Shown here: positions 25,945 through 34,403 of the stretch, in pieces
How positions within the stretch are numbered: the stretch's first letter is position 1
How the letters are laid out: the number at the start of each line of letters is the position of its first letter
NCBI RefSeq assembly: GCF_039929605.1
Contig: NZ_JBDSQX010000054.1
Coordinates: 1 to 64,000, forward strand
Reading direction: 5' to 3'
Length of the DNA: 64,000 nt
From: Pelomonas sp039929605
Lineage (GTDB): Bacteria; Pseudomonadota; Gammaproteobacteria; Burkholderiales; Burkholderiaceae_C
Program-made: the position numbers and the translations under genes
Notes under the pieces: model-generated
What the model was told of the DNA's origin: nothing
The model's database searches: none
What the model saw: only the letters and a program-made list of their open reading frames with translations

Positions 25945-28900
25945 CTAGCCCGACCGTTTGCGGCGCTTGGCAGCCTTGGCAACCGGTGCGGGCGGCGGCA
26001 AGTTCAAGATGCGCCGAACGGCGGTGACAACGTCAGGATCGTGTTGCTGCAGGTGTTGCTCGGGGTCTGCATCTGATCGGACATCGGCGAACAGGCGAAG
26101 CGCCTTGACCACCTGTGCTGCTCGCGTTCCCCATAGTTCTTGCATCAAGTCCGCGATGTCTCGCAGCAGACCCGGGTCTTTTGCTGCGAGGGCGACAGCC
26201 ACAGCCATGTCCGCCAGGCGGGAAACAAGCAGCTTGTCGCTGTCGTCGGTGCTCGCAGCCGGCGCAAGATCCCATATTGTTTTCAGCGCCGGCAGAACGG
26301 CGCTCACCACAGCGTAGGCGGAAGCGCGCCCTTGCTGTTGAGAAGCTTCAGCCCAGAACTCGCCTGTCAATCGCAGGCTCTTGGCCCACCCGTCGGGCGT
26401 GGTGCGCGCAAGCAGCCATGTGTGCTTTGCGGCCAGCCCAGCCGCCTGCGGCCAGGCCTGTCCGCGTGCGGTGGCGGCAAGCCACATGTCAGGCATGCCC
26501 TGAAGCGACGGGGATTCAGGCAACGTCGAGTGCCGGGACAAGGCTTTGTCCAGGGCAATGAACACGTCGGGAAGGGGTTGCTTGACGGCCTGCAGCATCA
26601 AGAAGCCGAGCGTTGCCGCAACGAGATTGGTGAACGATGTGGAAACTCGGGGGACACGATCCGCGTGATCAAGGCTGCGCAGCGCGGCTTCCATCACGCT
26701 GCCGGTGTTTTGCCCCAGCGCGTCTTGCTGTGCCATTCCCAAGTATTGCAAGCAGACGCCAATTGCTGCGATTTCAAAAGATGGCGGGTGCAATCCCGTG
26801 GCCACCTCCTCAACTGCGCGGCCTGTCGTACATGCGGCGGCCCCGTTTTCCATCCGCAGTTCAATGTGGCCCTTGTCAATCAGGCACATCAGGTGGCGAA
26901 AGAGATGTCCCAAACGCTGGGCCAATTGAGCGCCGTATTCGGCAATCTCAAACGCGGCGGCGGGCTGATCCGTTGCAAGAAGTGCCTTGCAACTCAAGTT
27001 CGCAGCGCAGGCCTCGGCGTCCAGGCTGGTGTGTTGCTGGGCCACTGCAGCAAGCTCTGCACATGTACCGAGCGCGGCTGCATGCAGGCGTTGGCCGAGT
27101 TGCGCGCGTGCGAGTGCTTCGAGAAGTGCCATCCTGGGCTGCGGTCCACAGGTGGAAACCAAGCCTTCATTTGCCAGTTGTTGTGCGCGCTCCCACGTCT
27201 TTTGGGAAAGTGCTTCGGCACTTTCCCATGCGCAAACCTGAGTCCGCAGGTCTGTGTTCTGCGGCTGCGGGCCTGCTTGGCCGATCAGCTCCTTCATCTC
27301 CGTCATGGCCGCCGCCGAGCCCTCTGCGTCGTCTAGACAGCTGGATGAAAACTCATAGCGGGCTTGCAACGCCATCAACAGCGCATCGGTGGCGCCTGAT
27401 GTCCGTGCGGCGGCGATGCCGGCGTCCAGGTCGTGCAATGCGATCTGGTCGAGCCTCTGGCGCGACGCTGCCACCGCACCGAGCGCAGCTGCGGCTGCGG
27501 CTTGCAGGGGTGTGGCTGCCTGCGTTGCGCGCGCTCGCCAGTGTGCGTATGCCTTGTCCGGCGCATCACGCAGTTGCTGTCGCAGGGCCGGGATGGTGTC
27601 AGCGTCAGCGCCGCTGAGCGCGAACCAGAACTTGTCCGGCCCATCCGTGATGCCCTCGTCGCGGAATGCCTTGTAGCCGTACTCTGCCGAACCATTGCCT
27701 AGCGGCAGCCGTCCGAAGGCCAAGGCATCTTCAAACTCGCCTTTGCCCAAATGCGTGCGGATGTGCTCTTCGCGCTCTTCAGCGGTGAAGAACCTCTCCA
27801 GCAGCTCGGCAATCGGCGCCAGGCCGCGCGACTGGCTGTAGCGCCTGCGGTAGAAGTGCACGAAGAGGCGGTCGCGCACGCGGTAGCTCTGGGCGGCGCC
27901 GATGTCGCCGTGCGGCTGCACGATGCGGCTGCGCGTGAGGTAGCTGAAGGCATCGGCCACGTGGCGCTGCTCGCCGCCAACGCGTTGGCCCAGGCTGGTC
28001 TGCGTGATGGGCTCGCCGCCGCGGATGATGGCGTCTAGCAGGCCGGCAGCTGCGGGCGGCAGGCTGTCGAGCCGGTCACGGTAGTAGTCGGCCAGGCGGT
28101 CCACCAGCTCGTCCAGCGTCTGGGCGATGGTCTGCGCGCTGGGCGACGCGAGCACGCTGCCGAGCAACTGGGCCAGGCGGGGGTTGCCACCGATGAATTC
28201 GGTGATGGCGCGGGCGCGCGCGTGCTGGGCAGGCCCCAGGGGCGGCAGGCCGTCGAGCTGGCGGCGCTTGTCGAAGTAGGCGAGCGCGGTGTCGGGGCTC
28301 CAGCTTTGGATGTCCACGGGCTTGAAGGCCTGGAACAAAGGGCGCTCGTAGTCCATGTCCACGCTGCCGGTGGCGGTGGCGACGAGCATGAAGCGCCCGC
28401 CACGGGCGTTCATCAGCTTGCGCAGCCGCTCCTCGGCCTGGCGGCGCGCGGTGGCGCTGCCGCGAGGGGCAGTCTTGAGCGCGTACTTGGCGCCGAAGAG
28501 CTTCTCGGTCAGGCTGTCGAAGTTTTCCAGCAGCACGACAGCCATGCCCTGGCCTTCGCCAAAGCGCTGATCCATGGCGGCATGGAATTCGGCAAGTGCC
28601 TGCTCCCAGGCGGCCTCGGGTTCGCGGGTGTCGATCTGCCACGTCAGGCGCTCGCTTCCGGTGCCGCTCACATGGGCCGTCACGATCTGCAGCAGCAGCT
28701 GCGGCGTGCGCAGGTTGTATTGCTCTTCGGGCAGCAGCACGCAGGCGACGCCGGCGAGCGGGGCGCAGGCCATCTGCACCATGCGCATCAGGAACGACTT
28801 TCCCGAGCCGCGCTCGCCGTAGACGATGAGGGCGGGCGGCGGCGGCTGGGGATCGGCGGCGGCCTGTTCGATGAGCGGCATGATGTCGCGCATCTCGCCG

Positions 28901-28986
28901 TCTCGCCCGCTGGCGAGCTGGCGCACCACGTCATCGCTCATGCGATGGGTGTTGAAGGTTTCGACGAGGTGGCGTTCGCGTTCCAT
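25945..28986 (-). CDS. P-loop ATPase with long C-terminal helical-repeat region, second gene of module
   Basis: This 1013-aa protein has Walker A GERGSGKS (57-64), a Walker B candidate MAVVLLENFDSL (~147-158) and ATGSVD as a sensor-like segment, so it is an AAA/STAND-type ATPase of the ORC/TnsC-like kind. A winged-helix region follows (~345-400, ITQTSLGQRVGGEQRHVADAF). From about residue 470 the protein is helical and TPR-like (ALARAQLGQRLHAAALGTC), ending in a basic tail (AKAAKRRKRSG). The ATG at 28986 lies eight bases after the upstream gene. The frame continues upstream but only as a shadow of that gene. The function is unknown. The build (ATPase, winged helix, TPR) recalls signal-transducing ATPases of defence or regulation. 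Confidence 0.82.
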   Translation of the reverse strand: MERERHLVETFNTHRMSDDVVRQLASGRDGEMRDIMPLIEQAAADPQPPPPALIVYGERGSGKSFLMRMVQMACAPLAGVACVLLPEEQYNLRTPQLLLQIVTAHVSGTGSERLTWQIDTREPEAAWEQALAEFHAAMDQRFGEGQGMAVVLLENFDSLTEKLFGAKYALKTAPRGSATARRQAEERLRKLMNARGGRFMLVATATGSVDMDYERPLFQAFKPVDIQSWSPDTALAYFDKRRQLDGLPPLGPAQHARARAITEFIGGNPRLAQLLGSVLASPSAQTIAQTLDELVDRLADYYRDRLDSLPPAAAGLLDAIIRGGEPITQTSLGQRVGGEQRHVADAFSYLTRSRIVQPHGDIGAAQSYRVRDRLFVHFYRRRYSQSRGLAPIAELLERFFTAEEREEHIRTHLGKGEFEDALAFGRLPLGNGSAEYGYKAFRDEGITDGPDKFWFALSGADADTIPALRQQLRDAPDKAYAHWRARATQAATPLQAAAAAALGAVAASRQRLDQIALHDLDAGIAAARTSGATDALLMALQARYEFSSSCLDDAEGSAAAMTEMKELIGQAGPQPQNTDLRTQVCAWESAEALSQKTWERAQQLANEGLVSTCGPQPRMALLEALARAQLGQRLHAAALGTCAELAAVAQQHTSLDAEACAANLSCKALLATDQPAAAFEIAEYGAQLAQRLGHLFRHLMCLIDKGHIELRMENGAAACTTGRAVEEVATGLHPPSFEIAAIGVCLQYLGMAQQDALGQNTGSVMEAALRSLDHADRVPRVSTSFTNLVAATLGFLMLQAVKQPLPDVFIALDKALSRHSTLPESPSLQGMPDMWLAATARGQAWPQAAGLAAKHTWLLARTTPDGWAKSLRLTGEFWAEASQQQGRASAYAVVSAVLPALKTIWDLAPAASTDDSDKLLVSRLADMAVAVALAAKDPGLLRDIADLMQELWGTRAAQVVKALRLFADVRSDADPEQHLQQHDPDVVTAVRRILNLPPPAPVAKAAKRRKRSG

Positions 28987-28994
28987 GTGCGCCC

Positions 28995-30197
28995 TCAGTG
29001 GCTTTGAGCCCACCAGGCCACCACCAGGGTCGAGGCGGGCCGCCATTGCTCGGCAGCGTTGCGCGGCACGCGCACGCTCAGGAAGCCGTCTTCGCGCAGG
29101 ATGGCCAGGGCGTCGCGCAGATCGGAGTCGTCGGCGCCTTCTGCCAGCAGGGGCCTCAGGTCGGCAAGCGCCGCGCATTGTTGAGGGTGGCGCATGGCGG
29201 CGTCGAGCAGCTTGGGCAGCAAGCTGGACAAGCCATCCGGCAGTTGACGGTAGAGCTGCAGGCGGCGGTCGAACTGGGCGTAGATGGCGGCGTCGAAGTC
29301 GGGACGCACCTTGTCGGCAAAGATCGCTTCGATGCGCGCCAGCGGCGCCGCGCGGCCGCCCACGCTGAGCTTCATGAATGCCAGGTGGATGACGGCCGGA
29401 TAGTGGGCGCCGCATTCCTCCAGGCATTGCTGGCTGTGCTTGTCCGTCCAGCCTGTGGCCTCGGAGCCCGTGACCAGCCATTGGAGGTAGTCGGCCGGCT
29501 CGTCGTCTGCCAACGGCGGCACTTCGAGCAAGCCCAGGTCGTTCAGGTGTTCCGTGTGCAAGCCGTACTGACGCAGCAGCGCGGCCATCCCCACCGAGCC
29601 CAGCAGCAGCATGCGCACGCCGCGATCCCGCAGGCGGCGCAGGCTGGCCAGCAAGAGGTCGATGCGTTGGCGGCCCTGGGTGGCATCGTGCTCCAGGATG
29701 CTGCGGCACAGCCAGGGCAGTTCGTCGATCACGAGCACGACCTTGTCCTGGTGGGTCAATGTGCGTTCCAGGGCCTGCATCAACGGGCCAAAGTAGGCCT
29801 GAACGTCTGCAGAGCCTCCTGTGTGTTTGCTGATGGCATCCCGGGCGACCTGAGAAATGCCGCTGTCCGAAGTCATGGCAGTCATGAGGCGATCACTCAG
29901 TGACTTTGCATTGGCGGGGATCTTTTTCAGCATTTCCACCAACAGCGTGGCCTCGCTGGCCATGCCTTGCGCATCGATTTCGATGACGGGTGTGCCGGGT
30001 TCTTTGAGACGTAGTCGCGCACAGAGAGCGCGCGCCTCCGTGGATTTGCCCGTGCGACGCAGGCCGAACAGCCGAGCCCCGTTGCTGCGCTCGATCATGT
30101 CGTCGAACTCTTCTTCAAGCGCTGGACGAGGAAATCGGTTGCGCCCTTCGACAGCCGTGCCGAAACGAGGCGCATTTTTTGATTCGTCGGCAGTCAT
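28995..30197 (-). CDS. P-loop ATPase, first gene of two-ATPase module
   Basis: This 400-aa protein has Walker A GLRRTGKS (45-52), Walker B LVIDE (155-159) and a probable sensor in LLLGSVGM, followed by a C-terminal helical/winged-helix region (~330-400). The GxRRxGKS form is typical of the archaeal-ATPase (PF01637-like) and related STAND families. I chose the ATG at 30197, ten bases after AAGGA; an ATG at 30239 would add 14 residues. It leads the module and has its own AT-rich promoter. No nuclease, protease, membrane or toxin domain was seen in either protein. Confidence 0.85.
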   Translation of the reverse strand: MTADESKNAPRFGTAVEGRNRFPRPALEEEFDDMIERSNGARLFGLRRTGKSTEARALCARLRLKEPGTPVIEIDAQGMASEATLLVEMLKKIPANAKSLSDRLMTAMTSDSGISQVARDAISKHTGGSADVQAYFGPLMQALERTLTHQDKVVLVIDELPWLCRSILEHDATQGRQRIDLLLASLRRLRDRGVRMLLLGSVGMAALLRQYGLHTEHLNDLGLLEVPPLADDEPADYLQWLVTGSEATGWTDKHSQQCLEECGAHYPAVIHLAFMKLSVGGRAAPLARIEAIFADKVRPDFDAAIYAQFDRRLQLYRQLPDGLSSLLPKLLDAAMRHPQQCAALADLRPLLAEGADDSDLRDALAILREDGFLSVRVPRNAAEQWRPASTLVVAWWAQSH

Positions 30198-30215
30198 GAG
30201 CTTGAATTCCTTATG

Positions 30216-30283
30216 TATTGCATTGATGCGATATGGCAATCATGCGGCGAAATATATTTTATAGCAACAATGCAATATGTCAA
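30216..30283 (-). promoter_or_regulatory. AT-rich sigma-70 promoter with inverted-repeat operator for the ATPase module
   Basis: The minus strand has TTGACA (30283-30278), a 16-bp spacer and TAAAAT (30261-30256), close to the sigma-70 consensus. A perfect 10-bp inverted repeat, TATTGCATTG and CAATGCAATA, has one arm inside the spacer (30268-30277) and one in the leader (30216-30225), with 42 bp between them. A third related half-site (GTATTGTATTTTT) is just upstream. The region is far richer in A+T than its surroundings, as expected for acquired DNA. Confidence 0.7.
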
Positions 30284-30344
30284 AAATACAATACTGCACA
30301 TTGGCACTAACCAATGTGTTGGCCGCTGAGCATCGCGTGTCAGC

Positions 30345-30540
30345 CGGGTTGTTGTTGACGGTTGGCGGCGAAGCGGCGCAGACGCGGCTGCGCCCTGCGC
30401 GCTTGGATTCGTAGACGGCGGTGTCGGCGCGGCCAGCAGGTCATACGCCCCCGCCACTTTCAGTGGCGCCACACCGATGGACACGATGACATTGAGCGGC
30501 GGCAGCTCGCAGGCGTTCGGCGACGCCCAAGCGCCACGTC
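30345..30540 (-). pseudogene. GGDEF-domain (diguanylate cyclase) C-terminal remnant, frameshifted
   Basis: Three reading frames joined together give the end of a GGDEF domain: AERLRAA, then LNVIVSIGVAPLKVAGAYDLLA, then RADTAVYESKRAGRSRVCAA. At least two frameshifts separate these parts, and the catalytic GGDEF half is missing. This is a decayed gene fragment and not a working cyclase. It abuts the fragment at 30.55 kb. Confidence 0.8.
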
Positions 30541-30548
30541 CAGCGACG

Positions 30549-30742
30549 CGCCAGGCGCACGGGCCTGCGTGGTGCCGTCGCTGCTCACTGCGATGGCGCC
30601 CAGGCCGTTCGGCACGGCCAGGTGCTGCGGCGTCTGCGCCCAGCTGATGCGGCCTTCGACGACATGCGTGCCCGGCGCCAGCCACACGGCCGGGTGGCCG
30701 TCGGCCTCGGTGACGGGCAGCGCCTTGCCGCCGGCCTTCAGA
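30549..30742 (-). pseudogene. Fragment of a paralogue of the 1358-aa membrane protein
   Basis: About 64 codons (starting near LKAGGKALPVTEADGHPAVW and ending near SSDGTTQARAPG) match residues ~101-165 of the 1358-aa protein closely, and the DNA is also strongly similar in the same orientation (compare 25371-25563). There is no start, no signal peptide and no continuation on either side. It is a broken copy. The two copies flank the ATPase module as direct repeats. Confidence 0.85.
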
Positions 30743-30786
30743 TCAACCGGACGGCGATGTCACTACTGTTCCTGGTTGCTTGACCT

Positions 30787-32772
30787 TCAACGCGGCTGCC
30801 AGCTCAGCGCCACGCTCCACCCCCTCGGCGCCGCCGGCTCGAAGAAGCGCCGGTTGGCCTCGTTGACGATGACGCTGGCGGCCGTGGCGCGGTTGAGCAG
30901 GTTGTCGGCGCGCAGGCGCCAGCGCAGGTCGGGCGTCAACGTGCCACCGAGGTTGAAGCCCCATTGGCCACCGCCCGCCGCCGATGCGGTGCCGGCGTCA
31001 TCTGCGGGCAGTCGCGCACGCGCCTGCAGGCTCAGCCCCGCGTCCAGCCCCTCGCCCTGCCAGCGCAGTTCGGCGCTGCCGTAGGCGGCTGGCACGCCGG
31101 GCAGGGGCTGGCCGGTCGAAGTCACGCGGGTTAACAGGCGGGTGGCGGCGATGTCGAGGTGCCAGTCGCGAGCCAGCGGCAGTTGGGCCGCGGCTTCGAG
31201 GCCGCGACGGCGGGTTTGTGCCGCGTTGGTGAACACCGTGCGCCCACCGCCGCTGGACAGCACGCTGATCTCGTCGCGGGTGTCGGCCTGGAAGGCCGTC
31301 AGCGCCAGGCGGCGTTCGCCTTCGCCCGTTTGCTGACGGATTTCCCAACCCAGCTCGATCTGCTTGCTGCGTTGCTGGCGCAGCTCGTTGTTGAAGCCGC
31401 TGCCTTGCGATCGGTAGGCCAGCTCGGTCAACGTGGGCGACTCGGCCGCGCGGCCCAGCGCCAGCCGCAAGACCTGGCCCTCCGCCGGCCGCCACGCCAG
31501 CCCGGCCACGGGCTGCAGGCCGCTGAACTTGCGCGAGCCGCTGTCGTCGCCGTTGCTCAGGTAGCGGTCATCGCTGTCGAACTGCAGGTTGCTGGCGCGC
31601 AGGCCGGCCAGCAGCTCCCATGCGGGCGTGGGCGTCCAGCGCCACTGGGCGTAGGGCTCGCTGCTGCGGGCGCGGTTGGTTTCGTCGCGCTTGAGAGCAC
31701 CGCTCTCGCCAGCCTGGTTGAGGTAGCCGCGCCGCGCGTCGCGCTGGCTCTCGATGGCCCAGCCGAGGGTCAATTCCTGCTCGGGGGCTAACGCCCAGTT
31801 CAGGCGAGCGTCCAGCCCGTTGAAGCCGCGCCGCAAGCTGATGACGCCGCCGGGGTGGCTGGGCGTGTTCTGCACGGCCAGCGGGATGGACTGCCACTGG
31901 TCCACCGCGCGACGGCCGAGCCAGCCGGCGACCTGCAGACGCAGGCGTTCATCCACGTCGCGCTGCCAGCGCAGGCCGAGCTGCTGCTGCTCGGCCGCCT
32001 TGCGGGTGTTGAAGGCGTCGGCCTGGGGTGCGGTCTGGCGCGGGTCCGCAGCGAACTGTTCGGCGGTCAGGCCCAGCGGGTCGTCGGCCGGCTGGCTTTG
32101 CAACTGCGCGACGAGCATGAACTGCTGCCCGGGCGTGCGCAGCTGCCAGCGCGCCTGGGCCAGGCGGCGTTCGCTGGCGCTGTGGGCGCGCCAGCCGTCG
32201 CGGTGGGTGGCCTGCACGGCCAGGCTCAGCGCCTGGCCTTCGGCGGGCAGGCGGTCCAGGCTCACGCTGGCCTGGCGCAGGCCGAAGGCGCCGAGGGTGA
32301 GGGCAGCTTGTTCGCGGGCTTCGGTGGGCCAGCGGCTTTGCAGCGCGATGACGCCGCCGCTGGCGCTGCCGTAGAGCGCCGAGAACGGGCCGCGCAGCAC
32401 CTCCAGCGAGGCGGCGTCGGCGATCAGCCAGTGGCCGAGCTGGCCCTGGCCGTCGGGCGTGCTGGCCGGGATGCCGTCGGCCACCAGCCGCAGGCCGCGC
32501 ACGCCGAAGCTGGCGCGCGCGCCGTAGCCGCGGCTGGAGAGCTGCAGGTCCTGCGCGTCGTTGCCGCGGTTGGCGGCGTAGATGCCGGGCAGGCGGGAGA
32601 GGGTGCGGGCGAGGGCCTGGGCGGGGTCCTGCGCCTCGGCGTCGCGGGCCAGCGTGGCGCCGTCGAGGCGCTCGACGGCGAGCGTGGGGGCGGTGGCGCG
32701 GCCGTGGAGGACGACGGTGTCGAGTTGGGTGGTGGCTTGTGCTGCCAGGACGGCGCAGAGGAGGAGGCTCAT
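30787..32772 (-). CDS. TonB-dependent outer-membrane receptor
   Basis: This 661-aa receptor has a short signal peptide (MSLLLCAVLAAQATT), a TonB-box-like start (LDTVVLHGRA), a plug with QLSSRGYGARASFGVRGLRL and LEVLRGPFSALYGSASGGVI, and a barrel ending in SVALSWQPR. The plug style is that of the FecA/iron-chelate group, but the ligand is not determinable. The C-terminus lacks the usual aromatic last residue (R in place of F/W), which may slow insertion. The gene begins next to the pseudogene cluster and has an intergenic repeat upstream. It shares little with the receptor at 9.6 kb. Confidence 0.9.
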   Translation of the reverse strand: MSLLLCAVLAAQATTQLDTVVLHGRATAPTLAVERLDGATLARDAEAQDPAQALARTLSRLPGIYAANRGNDAQDLQLSSRGYGARASFGVRGLRLVADGIPASTPDGQGQLGHWLIADAASLEVLRGPFSALYGSASGGVIALQSRWPTEAREQAALTLGAFGLRQASVSLDRLPAEGQALSLAVQATHRDGWRAHSASERRLAQARWQLRTPGQQFMLVAQLQSQPADDPLGLTAEQFAADPRQTAPQADAFNTRKAAEQQQLGLRWQRDVDERLRLQVAGWLGRRAVDQWQSIPLAVQNTPSHPGGVISLRRGFNGLDARLNWALAPEQELTLGWAIESQRDARRGYLNQAGESGALKRDETNRARSSEPYAQWRWTPTPAWELLAGLRASNLQFDSDDRYLSNGDDSGSRKFSGLQPVAGLAWRPAEGQVLRLALGRAAESPTLTELAYRSQGSGFNNELRQQRSKQIELGWEIRQQTGEGERRLALTAFQADTRDEISVLSSGGGRTVFTNAAQTRRRGLEAAAQLPLARDWHLDIAATRLLTRVTSTGQPLPGVPAAYGSAELRWQGEGLDAGLSLQARARLPADDAGTASAAGGGQWGFNLGGTLTPDLRWRLRADNLLNRATAASVIVNEANRRFFEPAAPRGWSVALSWQPR

Positions 32773-32809
32773 GGGGAAATAGCCAGCAGCACGCGAGACT
32801 GATGCCGGG

Positions 32810-33215
32810 ATTTGCCTGCGGCGAAACCTTCGGTTTTCTGTCCCGCCAGAAAGTAGCTAAAGAGCTTCCCCGACCGCCCCGCCTCTTCGGGGTCGCCTGC
32901 GGTACTCAGACCCGACGCCGGCTGTTGGGCTTGGCTGTTGTGGCTGTTCGGCTGTTCAAGGAACTCCCCTTCTAAACCGCCGAGAAGCGCAGAAGCCCGG
33001 GGCGCGAGCAAAGCGAGCCTCAAGCTCTGACTTCGCACCCCTTTGTCTGAACGGAGCGTAGCGAAGTGAGTTGGGTGCGGCCCCGGGGTTCGAGCATCGC
33101 AGGGAACCCCGACAGGGGCGGTTTCGCAGGGGAGAGCTTTTTGCCTACTTTTTGGCGGCGCAAAAAGTAGGTCGCCCGCCGGGGCGACATCCCGGCACGG
33201 CCCTTTGCGCCAAGC
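32810..33215. repeat. Intergenic inverted-repeat element, TonB receptor to PQQ dehydrogenase
   Basis: The 447-bp gap holds an imperfect inverted repeat. The left arm (about 32820-32910, with CCGCCAGAAAGTAGCTAAAGAGCTTCCC and CGGGGTCGCCTGCGGTACTC) pairs with the right arm (about 33085-33180, with GAGCTTTTTGCCTACTTTTTGGCGG and its flanks). The layout matches the element at 3.7-4.3 kb: a variable core between two inverted A/T-richer hairpin modules. No gene is supported; the open frames across it are repeat artefacts. Confidence 0.7.
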
Positions 33216-33219
33216 CATC

Positions 33220-34332
33220 TCAGCGCGCAGCCGGCGCCACTGGCACCACCCGCACGACGCGCCCATGCCCCTCCAACACCAGATACAGCAGCCCATCCGG
33301 CCCTTCCCTCACATCTCGCATGCGCCCCGCATCCGCAAACAGCTTCTCCTGCTCCACCAGCCGGTCATCGGCGCCGAGCTTCACGCGCTCCAGATAGCCG
33401 AACTTCAGCGAGCCAAGAAAGAAGCTGCCCTGCCAGCTCGCACCGTACTTCGCGCTCTTGAGCTTCACCAACCCGGACGGCGCAATCGACGGCACCCACT
33501 TCACGACCGGCTGTTCCATGCCCGCCTTGGCCGCGATGCCGTCGCCGATCTTGCCGCCGCCGTAGTTCTCGCCGTAGGTGATGACGGGCCAGCCGTAGTT
33601 CAGCTTCGGCTGGATCAGATTCAGCTCATCGCCGCCCTGCGGCCCGTGCTCGGTCTGCCACAGGCGACCTTTCTCATCCAGCGTCAGACCCTGCGAGTTG
33701 CGGTGGCCGTAGCTCCAGATCTCGGGCAGCGCGCCGGGCGTCTTCACGAAGGGGTTGTCGGCAGGCACGCTGCCGTCCTTGCCCACGCGCACGATCTTGC
33801 CGAGGTGGTTGTCCAGCGTCTGGGCGCTCTGCATCTGGCTGAAGCGCTCGCCCAGGCTCAGGAAGAGCTTGCCGTCCGGCGCCTCGGCGATGCGGCAGCC
33901 GAAGTGGTTGTGGCTGGCGATCTTGGGGCTCTGGCTGAAGATGACCTTCACGTCGGTCAGGCGCTTCAGGTCGTCACTCAGCCGTGCTCGGGCCAGGGCG
34001 GTGCTGTTGGTGGTCTTGTCGGCGCTCAGTTCGCTGAAGCAGAAGTAGATCGTGCGGTTGCTCGCGAACTCGCTGTCCAGCTGCACGTCCAGCAGGCCGC
34101 CCTGGCCGGCGGCGTCCACGGCCGGCAGGCCCTGGATGGGCGCGCTGAGCTTGCCGCCCGGTTGTGCCGTTCGCATCTGGCCATCGCGCTCGGTGATGAG
34201 CAACTGGCCGTCGGGCAGGAAGGCCAGACCCCAAGGCGTCTTGAGGCCGTCGACGATGGTTTCAAGCTGCGGGGCGGCATGAGCCAGGGCGCAGCCCAGG
34301 GTCAGCACGAGGGGGAGCAGGCGCTTGTTCAT
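33220..34332 (-). CDS. PQQ-dependent sugar dehydrogenase (YliI-like), secreted
   Basis: This 370-aa six-bladed propeller protein has a signal peptide (MNKRLLPLVLTLGCALAHAA) and the soluble-GDH/YliI pattern: LETIVDGLKTPWGLAFLPDG, the conserved HNHFGCRI with the presumed base His, EIWSYGHRNSQGL, TEHGPQGGDELN and NYGWPVITYGENY. The family oxidises aldose sugars with PQQ and calcium in the periplasm. No PQQ biosynthesis genes are in the window, so the cofactor would come from elsewhere. The frame extends 27 residues upstream of the ATG at 34332, but the signal peptide sets the start. Confidence 0.92.
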   Translation of the reverse strand: MNKRLLPLVLTLGCALAHAAPQLETIVDGLKTPWGLAFLPDGQLLITERDGQMRTAQPGGKLSAPIQGLPAVDAAGQGGLLDVQLDSEFASNRTIYFCFSELSADKTTNSTALARARLSDDLKRLTDVKVIFSQSPKIASHNHFGCRIAEAPDGKLFLSLGERFSQMQSAQTLDNHLGKIVRVGKDGSVPADNPFVKTPGALPEIWSYGHRNSQGLTLDEKGRLWQTEHGPQGGDELNLIQPKLNYGWPVITYGENYGGGKIGDGIAAKAGMEQPVVKWVPSIAPSGLVKLKSAKYGASWQGSFFLGSLKFGYLERVKLGADDRLVEQEKLFADAGRMRDVREGPDGLLYLVLEGHGRVVRVVPVAPAAR

Positions 34333-34403
34333 CGGACTTTGGATGCGGCGGAGAAGGGGCTGCATCATCGCAGCGGTGCCCGCACGCAGCAGGCGCCGCC
34401 ATG

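Noticed and set aside
25945..29709. A 1254-codon single ATPase reading
   Set aside because: The first 241 codons are a frame-shadow of the upstream ATPase gene; the family-like start is the ATG at 28986.
30194..30685. 163-codon frame across the pseudogene cluster
   Set aside because: It joins pieces of two unrelated broken genes; the recognisable segments lie in different frames.
32769..33296. 175-codon frame in the gap after the second TonB receptor
   Set aside because: It consists of the inverted-repeat element and has no protein features.
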